A stretch of DNA of 64,000 nt, taken from positions 86,781,144 through 86,845,143 of the forward strand of contig NC_031768.1 of NCBI RefSeq assembly GCF_001522545.3. Direction: 5' to 3'. The DNA comes from Parus major (taxonomy: Eukaryota > Chordata > Aves > Passeriformes > Paridae). Position numbers and translations under genes: made by a program. Positions 15,201-24,400 of the stretch are shown one piece after another. Every line of letters begins with the position of its first letter. Positions within the stretch are counted from its first letter, which is position 1. The notes below the pieces were generated by a model. It was not told the origin of the DNA. It did no database searches and saw nothing but the letters and a program-made list of their open reading frames with translations.

Positions 15201-18200
15201 CAGAGATAACTTATTGCAACTTTGATTTTCTCTCAGAATCACACTTCTGCAAAGAACAGGCAGAATTATAACCTGTGTCTGTTGCTTCCATCATGCTGAC
15301 TGGAAAAATGAACACAGAAAAATGCTTTTGAAATCCCATTGAGGAGTAAGAGATCGAGCCTAGAAGACCTAAAAATTCTGCAAGCCCGCATTAAAGGATA
15401 TTGTGAGTGAAACAATAGGACAAACAGTAGCTGATTATTTGTTTGCTACAAAAAATTACGAGATCACAAAGTTTGACAGGATTACTTCTCCTTACCTGCA
15501 TTTTTTCAATCATTTCAAACAAGTCCACAGTCTGTGAAAAGGAAAAGACAACAGAGAAAAATAATTTGACATTTGCAGAAGCTAACATTATCTTCTGTGG
15601 AAATTCAGATATGGAAGGAGCAAACAGCTCCTACCATATTTTGGCAAAGAAACTACTTGCTTGCTGAAGACACAATGAAATTGTTCTTCCTTAATTGGTA
15701 GCATGGACAAAACAACTGGCCAAATTGTCTTCTGCCTTGTGTTGCAAAAGTTTGACCTGAACCCTGGTCAGTCAGGTATCAGGAATTCCTCTCTTTCAAT
15801 GGGTCAGATTGACTTGAGATAATATGGCATAAGAACTGGTCAAATTAGCAAGTTCAGGATTCTCACAGAAGGAGGCCACTATAGCTGTAAGACATACATG
15901 CACATGAGCTTGATTTCAGTCAATTCTTCTGCACACATAACTCAAAGTATGCACCAACCCTGAGCCAAACATGGACTGTTTTTACCTTGTTGGGGACAGC
16001 AGGAGTGAGGACACATGGAAAGCCTTCAGTGGGAGAGTCTATAACATCACTACAACCCTGCACCGCCTCCTCAGGCCTCCTGCAACAGACAGAGGCAGAA
16101 GAAAAAAAAAAAAAAAAAAAATAAAAAGTTAACTCAAGAGAATTCAAGATGTCAGTGCTTGCCTGCAGTGTCTCTTCTGCCTTCTGCTTACTATTCCTCT
16201 CCCCAGGCCATGTCGTGCCTATAAGGAAGCTGTCATTCCCTGTGAGAATCCCTGAGGTGGCTGAACTTACCGCTTACCATTTGCAAACATCCTGGATGTA
16301 ACAGCAACAATTTTCTGGCTTCTGACTGCTCTGTCTCTGCTCACATACAATATTTTCCTCACAACTGTCATGGAAGTGCTGAATGATTTTTCTTTGCCAA
16401 GTTCCTCTTCCATCATGGATTTGGAGCAGAATTAAGACGTGTCTCACAAGAAGCTTTGTAATCAGCTCTCAAAACAGAACCATATTAAAAAGGATGAAAG
16501 TAGTTCTGAACCATCACTGAAATCAGCACGAAAAGGACAGCCCCAGCTGCCACAGCCCAGGTATTAATCTCAAAGACAGGAGCATAACAGAGATGGCACT
16601 AGAACAGAACCGATAACATCCTGCAGAGATGCAGGCACAGTTTTGTGTTACCACTGCTGGTACAGCCAGCATGAAGATTAGGTGAGCTTTTGTCTGCACA
16701 TCTGCTATGGAAAATATATTATTACTATGGTCCCTGCTGGAGCAGCAATGTGTCCAAACAGCAGCAGGACTTTATTTGATTTCATAGAAGAGAAAATAAA
16801 AAGCAACACAAAGACTACATTGTAGTTTAGAAGACATATTTAGCATTGCCCATGGCACTACAGACAGTCTCACTGCCAGCTGCACCTCTCCTACTATTAC
16901 TTTATAAGCATTCCATGCCTCTCAGTATTTACTAGCAGTCACAGCTGGGCTTAAGTCATGGTGAAGGCCACTTAGATGGGGCTGGGAACTAAGCACAGAT
17001 TTGCAGGAGACAGGGCTCATCCACTTTGTAATGCAATCATGAATATGACTGTTAGGTGGTCATAGAATCACAGAAGGGTTTGGGTTGGAAGCAACCTTAA
17101 AGATCATCTAGTCCAAACCCCTCTGTCACCTACTACATCAGCTTTCAGGGCCACATCCAGCCTGGCCTTGAACACTTCCAGGGATGTGCCATCCACAGTT
17201 TATCTGGGCAACTTGTTCCACTGCCTGAGTAAAGAATTTCTTCCTAACATATAATATAAATCTCTTCTCTTTTAGTTTAAAACCATTCCCCGTCATCCTG
17301 TCACTACCTGCTCTGTAAAAAGTCACTCTCCCTTTTTAATAAGCCACTTCTAAGTACTAGAAGGCTTCAATAAGGTCTCCCTTGGCCGTTCTTTTCTCCG
17401 TGCTGAACAGCCCCAGCTCTCTCAGCTTGTATTTGTAGGAGAGGAGCTCCAGCTCTCAGAACATCTTTGTGGTTGGCCTCCTCTAGACCTACTCTAGCTG
17501 ATTCACATCTCTCTTCTGGGGACCCCAGAGCTGGATGCAGTATTCCACACAGGGTCTCACCAAGAGCAAATCACAGAGGGAAAATCACCTCTCTCAACCT
17601 GCTGGCCACCCCTCTAGTGATGCAGCCCAGGGTATGTTTGGCTTTCTGGGCTGTAAATGCACACTGCAGGCTCATGTCCAGCTTTTCCTCTACCAGAGTC
17701 CCCAAGTCCCTCTCCACAGGGCTGCTCTCAATGAGATCATCTCCCAGTCTGTGCCCATGTCTGGGATTGCCCCAAACAAGGTGCAGCACACTGCACTTGG
17801 ACACATTGAACTTCACAAGATTCTCATGGGACCACCACTCGTCAAGCTTGTCCAGCTCTCTCTGCATGGTCCCCTCTTCTGTTGCGCCAACCACACCCCT
17901 CAGCTCTGTGTCATCTGCAAACCTGCTGAGGGTGCACTCAGTCCCACTATGTCATTGATAAAGATATTCAAGATCACCAGTCCCAAGACAGAGCCCGAGA
18001 GACACCACTTGTCACTAACCATACAATCATCATAAAATGCAGAGAATAATCCTACAAGGCAATCCAGTAGCTTCAAGATGCATAACTGCTGCTGCTTCCA
18101 AGCTACGAGTGTGGTCATGCAGACCCTCACTCTGAAAGCAGTGACTACATTCCCTCTTGTATGGAGATACAGCATATTTCTGTGATCTTGAAACTACTCT

Positions 18201-21046
18201 ACCACAAGTTCCAGAAATCATAGCGCTCACCAGTTCTCTGACAATTCACAATTCATTTTAGTGGCCCAATGGCATCATGTAACTTGCATATAGGCTCATC
18301 CACACAAAGTAACACAATGCTTCCATCCCACAATTTTCTCCTGAAATTCAAATGAGAGAGATCTGTATAATGCATCTAGAAATTAATGCCATAACATGTC
18401 TGGGAGGGATTTAGTCTTGACAACCTCAAATAAATATTGAAATAGTTTGATGGCAAATGTATTTTAAATTAATACATACGTGCTTTATTTATCATCTTAT
18501 TCATTTACTTGAAGAATGTTTGGGATGAACAAAATTTATGTCCAAGGCAGTGCACAAAACATTTTCACTGTCTCTTAGAAGTCTGAAGTTTCTGTTCTGT
18601 GAGCCCGAAAAAGGCAAGAGCTTAATTTGACAAATTCTCGTTTTCAGAAAGAAGTGTAACAATAGAACCTTTTGTGCAACTGAATGTCCTGGGGCCTCGT
18701 TGAATGCTAGTGTTTTCTTTGGCATGTCACTGAGGTGAATCCTGAATCATTCAGAGGAGTTAAATACACACCTGCATCATGGAAATCTGGCAGCTCCTAC
18801 ATGAGGTCAACATGGCCAGTCCTGCCCCCGTCCTCTCACTAAGAATTCATCTCAACACTTGAGACTGGAAAACTTTGGGTAGACACTGTTCTTTACTGTT
18901 GAATCCTAGTACAGTTCTATTATCCAAATGAGTCCAGTAGATGACAAAATCCTAGGTCTTACTGTACATTTAGAGATGTTCACATTTTTGTAATTATCCC
19001 AAATTAGGAATACACCAGGAGCCTTTGAAAATCCTAGAGAATGCCTTAGATTTTACGTTACCTTCTATAAAATATCACAAAAATTTGGGGTTATTATAAT
19101 TATTGCTTTAAAGTCCACATTCAGCTTCTGGAACTTTGAACTTCTGGAGTGAAAAGCACTAGACTGTATTATAAAAAGGGAACATACTTCTTTTCAAATT
19201 GGAACTTCAAACTCTTTGACCACAGAAAAGAAGAACATCATTCTTCAGAAAACGGAAAGCAATTCTGCAGATTGGGAGAGGAATATTTATGTGCAAATGT
19301 ATACTCGCTGAAGCTTTATTCTTAGGAAATGGCAATAAGGGGACGCATAGGGCCTAGAAAATGCTGAAGGCTACATTGGGATTTTGCTAGTGACAGTAAC
19401 CAGTTCATTAATTTCAAGCAGGCAGTCAAACCAAATGTAGGTACTGCTGATCCACTGATAAATTCCACTCTCAATTCTGAAATAGAACAAGAAGAACCTT
19501 TGAAGATCTCTAAGCAGTACAACTCTGCTCATGCCTTGTATTCCTGTCTTGCAGCATCCTCTACTATTTCAGTCATGGGATCCTTCTACCCAGCTTTCAA
19601 AATCATTGTTATCTGCTGTAGCTGAGCCAGTTCAATAACCAAGTCAATGCAAGTATTTGCTCTAAGAAAAACAGAGATTGCACAGAATTTCATACACCCT
19701 TTCATAAATATTCCAAAGCAAATGGGGTTTATTGCACTCTAAAAGGCAAGTGCCCCAAATCCTCAGATAACTGTTTTCCTGAAAATTTACAGAGAAGCAG
19801 GTGTATAGCTGTTGTAAATACTTCTGCTAATCTGGAAGCCTTCCAGTAGGAGAAACACCACAGCATGATTTGCAGCTATCTATGGAACAACAGTCAATAT
19901 AATAACTGGTGTCCCAGACTGATAAGAGTTTTTTTGCAGGGAGACACTAATATGTTTCTTAAATCTCTCACTAGAAGGGACAGGCAATTCAGAAGAACTG
20001 AAGGTAATGTGAGACAAGAACAGGTCTGAAATCCTCATAAGGAAAATTCTGGGCAGCAACATCTTTTGAGCAACAGCTTCTGCTCCCTTGTTTCTGCCTT
20101 AGAGAGATGCATCTGTTTCACCAAATACAATTGTTAGCTATTCGGTGGAGGCACTGAACACATGACACGAATAGCCCTACTCTCAGAACACCTGTACAGC
20201 TTTAAAATGTGCTTACACATGGATTCCTAGAGCTCAAGAGAAGGAATTACTGAAGCAGAACTAGCAAAAGGAAGCAACCACTACAGATGAGAGGCGGCTT
20301 GCTTTCAGCTGGTCACAAACTTTCTGCCCACAGACTCTGATTTACAGTAAGCAGCCTCTCTCCCACCCGCACTCCCCTCTGGCTGCTGTGCAGCTCCCGT
20401 GAAGGCCACCGCTCCCACTCGTGGGCAGCCCGTGCTCAGGACTTCGTGCCCCCACAAAGAAGTGGGCAGGGTACCGGCAGGGCAGGGTACCGGCAGGGCA
20501 GGGTACCGGCAGGGCAGGGTACCGGCAGGGCAGGGTACCGGCAGGGCCCGGAGAACCCCGCCAGCTCTCCTTGCGGGGCACGAGAAATGAGAACTCCAGG
20601 GGGAAATTCATCTTGCCATCCAACCCGCACTCCCACCTCCTGTAAAGTCCCCATAGGAGAGGACCCCCACTCGCAGGACGGCAGGAGAAAGCCGGCCGAG
20701 CCTCCCCTTTCCCTCCAGGGGAAGGGCATCCGCGGCCGCCCCAGGGCCCGCCTCCGCCGGCCGGAGCGGGGCCGGGCCCTCAGCCAGACCCGGACCTGCC
20801 GGGCTGGGCACGGCCATCGCCTTCCCCCTCCCCGGCTCTCCGCCCTTCCAGCCAACCCGCTAGGGCTCTTCCTGCTGCTCCAGCGCTGCCATCCCGACGC
20901 CGGCAGCCGCTGCCCTGCCCCGTCCCCGGGCTGCCCGGGAAAGGCAGGGCCCCAGGCCCCGCGGCCGCCGGTACCGGTCCCGGTGGTGGTGCCGGTACCT
21001 ACCCTCCGCTGGCTCCGGCAAGGAAGCCATGCTCCCGGGAAAACAT
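82..21046 (-). CDS. RAP1GAP-like Rap GTPase-activating protein (5' part, 13 coding exons, continues past position 1)
   Basis: GTPase-activating protein of the Rap1GAP family, which speeds GTP hydrolysis on Rap1/Rap2 and so dampens Rap-driven adhesion signalling. Coding exons in transcript order: 21046-21003, 16079-15986, 15531-15496, 10297-10250, 9139-9101, 8991-8800, 3869-3766, 2316-2238, 1951-1898, 1807-1724, 1346-1246, 611-482, 237-82. Every junction has AG/GT ends and the phases match, giving 387 codons without a stop. Residues about 48-68 form a GoLoco motif (LFEMIEKMQ then GSRLDEQRC), which in Rap1GAP binds GDP-bound G-alpha-i/z. The RapGAP region follows, with [36 protein letters not shown] and [11 protein letters not shown]. 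Asn344 in HIGND corresponds to the catalytic asparagine thumb. Wording is closer to RAP1GAP than to RAP1GAP2 or SIPA1. The C-terminal third lies outside the window. The family is certain; which paralogue it is remains an inference. Confidence 0.93.
482..611 (-). CDS. RAP1GAP-like coding exon 12
   Basis: Encodes residues 293-335, [20 protein letters not shown] followed by a stretch ending [17 protein letters not shown]. Acceptor TTGCTCAG, donor CAGCAG/GTATCA. Strongly conserved core of the GAP domain. Confidence 0.95.
1246..1346 (-). CDS. RAP1GAP-like coding exon 11
   Basis: Encodes [20 protein letters not shown] through IQLQDFR with two bases left over. Acceptor TTCTGTAG, donor CGTGG/GTAGGT. 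The [18 protein letters not shown] stretch matches the family pattern. Confidence 0.94.
1724..1807 (-). CDS. RAP1GAP-like coding exon 10
   Basis: Encodes residues 231-258, including [20 protein letters not shown] and VIYQKPGQ, among the most conserved words of the RapGAP region. Acceptor TACCTCAG, donor GGACAG/GTAAGA. Confidence 0.95.
1898..1951 (-). CDS. RAP1GAP-like coding exon 9
   Basis: Encodes [18 protein letters not shown] (residues 213-230). Acceptor TCAACAG, donor CCCAAG/GTACAG, phase 0. Confidence 0.93.
2238..2316 (-). CDS. RAP1GAP-like coding exon 8
   Basis: Encodes [18 protein letters not shown] then PNAVQMAK (residues 187-212). The HDLIPISCL and QMAK words are shared with RAP1GAP. 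Acceptor GTGTCAG, donor GCAAAG/GTGAGA. Confidence 0.93.
3766..3869 (-). CDS. RAP1GAP-like coding exon 7
   Basis: Encodes residues 152-185 plus two bases of codon 186 (EHQNFYSSD...[20 protein letters not shown]). Acceptor TTTGCAG, donor GCTGAG/GTAACA. The sequence aligns with the family segment following HFLGK. Confidence 0.93.
4540..4590. repeat. AT-rich inverted repeat
   Basis: The arm GGTATAGCAATGTATA is followed after a short loop by TATATTGCTATACC, its near-perfect reverse complement, and then by a third half copy TATATTGCTATAC. It could fold into a hairpin of about 13 base pairs. It lies in the RAP1GAP-like intron 6, and I see no linked gene. Confidence 0.7.
7497..7652 (+). mobile_element. 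CR1 LINE 3'-end fragment
   Basis: A short stretch with the CR1 3' signature (GATGATGATATGG ... CCCCTTCCAACCTCAACTAT TTTGTGCTATCA), somewhat diverged. It lies in the intron between RAP1GAP-like exons 6 and 7. The left edge is uncertain. Confidence 0.75.
8800..8991 (-). CDS. RAP1GAP-like coding exon 6
   Basis: Encodes residues 88-151, beginning [20 protein letters not shown] and ending LYRKHFLGK. The acceptor used is TTCTGAATAG at 8993-8992. A second AG nine bases downstream would drop VLQ, but the family has three residues there, so the upstream site is preferred. Donor GGAAAG/GTAAGG. Confidence 0.93.
9101..9139 (-). CDS. RAP1GAP-like coding exon 5
   Basis: Encodes [13 protein letters not shown] (residues 75-87), a hallmark segment of the Rap1GAP family. 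Acceptor GATTTCAG, donor CATGAG/GTTAGT, phase 0 on both sides. Confidence 0.92.
10250..10297 (-). CDS. RAP1GAP-like coding exon 4 (second half of GoLoco motif)
   Basis: Encodes [16 protein letters not shown], differing from RAP1GAP mainly at Met to Leu and in the proline stretch. It supplies the Asp-(Glu)-Gln-Arg core of the GoLoco motif, whose arginine reaches into the nucleotide pocket of G-alpha. Acceptor TATTTCCAG, donor CTCAAG/GTCAGG. It is separated from the first half of the motif by an intron of about 5.2 kb. Confidence 0.92.
15496..15531 (-). CDS. RAP1GAP-like coding exon 3 (first half of GoLoco motif)
   Basis: Encodes the 12 residues [12 protein letters not shown], nearly identical to the segment in long RAP1GAP isoforms. 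Acceptor TTCACAG, donor ATGCAG/GTAAGG, phase 0 at both ends. Its short length of 36 bases means gene finders could miss it. Confidence 0.92.
15986..16079 (-). CDS. RAP1GAP-like coding exon 2
   Basis: Encodes residues 16-46 (RPEEAVQGC...TPAVPNK). The acceptor is very strong: a long T run on the minus strand (seen as a poly-A at 16102-16121 on the plus strand), then CTTCTGCCTC and TTGCAG. The donor is AACAAG/GTAAAA. The peptide is low in recognisable homology, as expected for the variable N-terminal segment of this family, but the 1+93 base phase fits both neighbours. Confidence 0.75.
17060..18015 (-). mobile_element. CR1 LINE, 3' part with reverse-transcriptase end, 5'-truncated
   Basis: Read on the minus strand, the sequence carries the C-terminal part of the CR1 reverse-transcriptase reading frame (words such as [31 protein letters not shown]), then the CR1 3' UTR, ending at the complement of TCATAGAATCACAGAA. 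The frame is interrupted, so the copy is dead. It sits in the first intron of the RAP1GAP-like gene in the same orientation. Confidence 0.92.
20463..20548. repeat. GC-rich 16-bp minisatellite
   Basis: Five GTACCGGCAG cores start at 20471, 20487, 20503, 20519 and 20535, exactly 16 bases apart, with unit GTACCGGCAGGGCAGG and a degenerate first copy before them. Copies are essentially identical, which suggests recent expansion. Confidence 0.95.
21003..21046 (-). CDS. RAP1GAP-like coding exon 1 (start codon exon)
   Basis: The ATG at 21046-21044 opens [14 protein letters not shown] and the exon ends GGAGG before GTAGGT, leaving two bases that match the one-base start of exon 2. It lies inside the CpG island, as expected for a first exon. 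The peptide does not resemble the N-termini I know from RAP1GAP or RAP1GAP2, so support rests on position, splice site and phase rather than homology. The 5' UTR boundary is not determined. Confidence 0.7.
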
Positions 21047-21059
21047 GCTGGACTGCTCC

Positions 21060-21070
21060 GCTGAGTCAGC
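21060..21070. promoter_or_regulatory. Palindromic AP-1 / Maf-type element
   Basis: GCTGAGTCAGC is a perfect palindrome around the AP-1 core TGAGTCA. With its GC flanks it matches the TRE-type Maf recognition element core, and read on the minus strand it contains TGACTCAGC, which fits the antioxidant-response core. It lies 14 bases upstream of the RAP1GAP-like start codon, so it is in the 5' UTR or proximal promoter. Binding is inferred. Confidence 0.45.
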
Positions 21071-21480
21071 TCCCGGGTTCCCTCCTCGGGAGCCTGCTCT
21101 CCCCCGGCCTCGCCATGAAGAAGGGCTCAGGCTCCCTCCCGGCCCCCTGCGAAGCCGCGGCTCCCGCCCCCACCCCTCCTCTTCCTCTCGGGCCGGATTC
21201 ACCGGATAGACCGGGAAGGGACCCGCACGGCCGGGTCCGGGCCCGGCGGTCGGCGGCCCCGGAGAGGACAGAGGGGAGGAGGAGGAGGAGGAGGAGGGAT
21301 AGAGGACGAGGAGACAAGGGGGGATGGGGTGATGACTTCTGCCCCTCCTCCGCCGTGTCAGAGCGGATCCCCCTGGAGCCCCCCGTTGTGGGAGCCCATG
21401 GATGGAGCACAGCGTGCAGGAGCAGCTGCTGGGACGGCCGAGCCGGGGACGCTTCTCTCCAGGTCATCCGTGAGGGTAAC

Positions 21481-24400
21481 ACAAGCACAGGGTTAGACAG
21501 GGACAGCAGAGGGGTTTCACTTATTCAACTCTGCTGTAGAACAAGATCACATCTCCGGGCTCTCAGTATCCAGTGAGGAAAGTGAGCATCAAAGCGGATC
21601 TCCACAAATCCCCGTTCTTTTAAAGGGAAGGCTAGGAAGATAGAAAATCCACTAAATCCAAATTCTTGTCATTTGGACCTGACATACGTCAAGTACAGAG
21701 ATTTGGCTCTGGACCCCTTATGAAATAGCTCATTGATGCAATGTGTAAACTAGGGAAGTTCAAATTTACAGGGATCACAAGTGCCTTAACCACATGTATT
21801 TCCATTCACTCATCAACAGATTGTCATTCCTGATAAAAAACTGAGCATGAGAACATGGTCTGCTATAGCAGGAATATGCATATACCTGTGTTTAAATGAG
21901 AACACAGAGTTCTGGACACATATTTTTTCCTGTGCTTCTCAGTTTCATTCCACAGGATGATGTCATGTTTTCTCTTTACATCAAGACCTATAAAAGCAGC
22001 AGCTACAACCTTATGTCAAATGTCAGCCTCACACTGGGTTTGTTCTAACTAATGAAGGGGACATAAGGAAACACAGAACAAGAGACAGAATTTGCCAGAA
22101 AGCTAGGAAAAGATGTAAAGCAAGAGTGCAAAGAGTATGCAGACAGACCAAACAGAAAATATGAGCTAGCAGATAGAGAAAAAAGAAAGATGCAGAGAGC
22201 AAGGAATTATATCAAAATTTTGGGGATGAACACAGCATTTTCATCCTAATGCTTCCTATAAATTCTACTCTCGAAAGATCTGGATAGAAATGATTATGGG
22301 GACTTCAAGGGTCTGTGGGTGGGCAAAAAGACTGTAAGTAAGGAATCAAGATAGGTGACACCTTTGAATGGACAAAGAAAGGGTCCTCTTGTTGTTTTTA
22401 GTGACGTAACCAAGTGACTCAATTTCCTCTTGTCTACCTCTTGTAATTCCCCAGAAGATCTGATGCTGGAGAATGGGCCAATTCATACATCCTCACTCCA
22501 ACTCAAATGCATCCCAAATGGGCCCAGGGCACTGAATAGAACAGCTGCTCTCTTCACAAGCAGGTCTTACTCATTCACCTGAATCTCTGAGCAGAGATGT
22601 GACTGGACCAAGGCAAAGAGCCAAGCTTGCCATTTCTGCTGCATCTAGGAAGGAGGAAGAGACATTATTTTTTGCTGTTAGAGAGAGCTGCCAGCAGTAA
22701 CTACTGCCCTCCCCCATCTCAGGGTCATTATCAGCAGCGCTATCAAGCCTGACCATGGTGAAAGCAAAGCTTACAGAGAGGCTCAGGTCTTTCTGCCATT
22801 CTTGTTCTTCGGCAGCTTGCCACTACAGACAAGAACCAACTTTATTCACATACAAAATCACACTGAGCTTAGCTTTCATTTAACTGCCTCACAGCTTTAC
22901 CTAAACTTCTGTGCCACTCCAGTTGTGTACAAAGCCCTCAACATGCATAAGCAAAACAGCAAACAATTATTAAATACCCTAATTATTGTTCTAATTAGCC
23001 TCCTTTAGCAATAGCAATATGAATAAATCACATGTAAGCAAATCACAGGACCACTTTCTGCTCCTCAACTTACAATCAAGCTAACAATTGTTACTATTTA
23101 CCCTGCTGATGAAAAATATTACCTATTATAATCCTTCAGTTGTAGTAAGTAGATTCAGCTCCTAATGATACTTGCGTTCTTATATGACTAATTGAGTGTA
23201 CTTACAGTCTCAGATTTTAATCCCTATATGTGTCCTTACTTGCATGGATCATTATGCATTTTATAGTTATTGCGTGGTTCAGGGACTGGCATACAAGTTT
23301 TTGTTCTTTCAGGCATCATTGTAGGCATGTTAATATATGTAGTAATTGGTGTCTATACCTTTTGCTATATATTTTCCCAGTTTTTGTTAGCAGATTTTTT
23401 CCATGTGTTTAAATTCATTAGCATTTTATCTTGCTCACATAGGAACAGTCTGTATTAGCTGTAACACAGAAACTGGTCCCTGCAATTCTGTTAATTGAGT
23501 CATTGTAGGAACATCAGCAGCTCCACGGAAGCTGCGCAGTACCACATAAACACAGCAGTATATCCTTCAAGGGTAAACTCTTCAGGGCAAAACATGTATT
23601 TTTTTTAAGTTTTACCACAATATTACACAAACTCATAGCTGCATCCACAGACAGAAACACACATGTTTTCACATCAGCTGTTTCCACAGATCTATGCACA
23701 CAGCTTCTAAATATAGCACCGGGTGTGCACAGACAGCACCTCCCGCAGCGCACTTGGACTCCTCATTTTCTCTCCAGGACTGACATAATCAGGGTGGGAT
23801 TCCTTTGAGTGTGGGGAGACCCTCTCTCATGCCCCTCCATCCCTTTAGTTTGTTTCATTTCTTACACAGACATCTGCTCTCCCCACCTCCACTCTCCCTT
23901 TCTCTCTCTGCAACTGCTTCTCTACACAATGCAGAATAGCACAATGTCTTTTAAAAAGCACACACACTTTCCCTGATGAGGCTAAAACTGCCCCAAACTC
24001 TATCCATTACACAACGCCATGCAAGCAGCAGAGAAGATCCGGATCAACCCTCCCCCACCTATCTTTGCTCCCATTCCTTCTAGATGCAAAGAATTTTTAA
24101 TTGGCATTGCAAGCAAGACGAGAATAAAAGCAGCTAAGCTGTTCATCCCCTACCTGAGCAAGGATCTCTCATCCCCAGCTGGTGAGCAGATGGAGACAGG
24201 GAACCCAGCTGCTCTCCTTTCCTTGCACTATCAATTATTCACGTAGGTTGCAGTGTCCTCCCTCTCCCTCCCTCCCTTTCTCTTCCGCTGCCCCCACCTG
24301 CAGCTGAATGGAGATGGAGCAGGTCGGTGCTGTCACACTTGAAACTAGAGATCATTGCCGATTGAACAGCCAGCCCGTGGAGCAGCTGTGCTCTTAAGCA

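Larger units (their letters stand above)
20390..21480 (-). promoter_or_regulatory. CpG-island promoter of the RAP1GAP-like gene
   Basis: About 1.1 kb of GC- and CpG-rich sequence stands out sharply from the AT-rich flanks and contains the first coding exon. It includes a 16-bp tandem repeat (20463-20548), a CCGGTACC-rich patch near 20970-21000, a GGA run near 21275-21297 and a GCTGAGTCAGC palindrome at 21060-21070. No TATA box is evident. The transcription start is not determined. Confidence 0.8.

Noticed and set aside
17467..18035. Long plus-strand frames
   Set aside because: They are the antisense of a dead CR1 element.
20446..21576. A 376-codon open frame on the plus strand through the CpG island
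   Set aside because: It is antisense to the RAP1GAP-like first exon, composed of GC-driven Pro/Arg/Gly, includes the translated minisatellite, and has no recognisable domain. Stop codons are simply rare in such GC-rich DNA.
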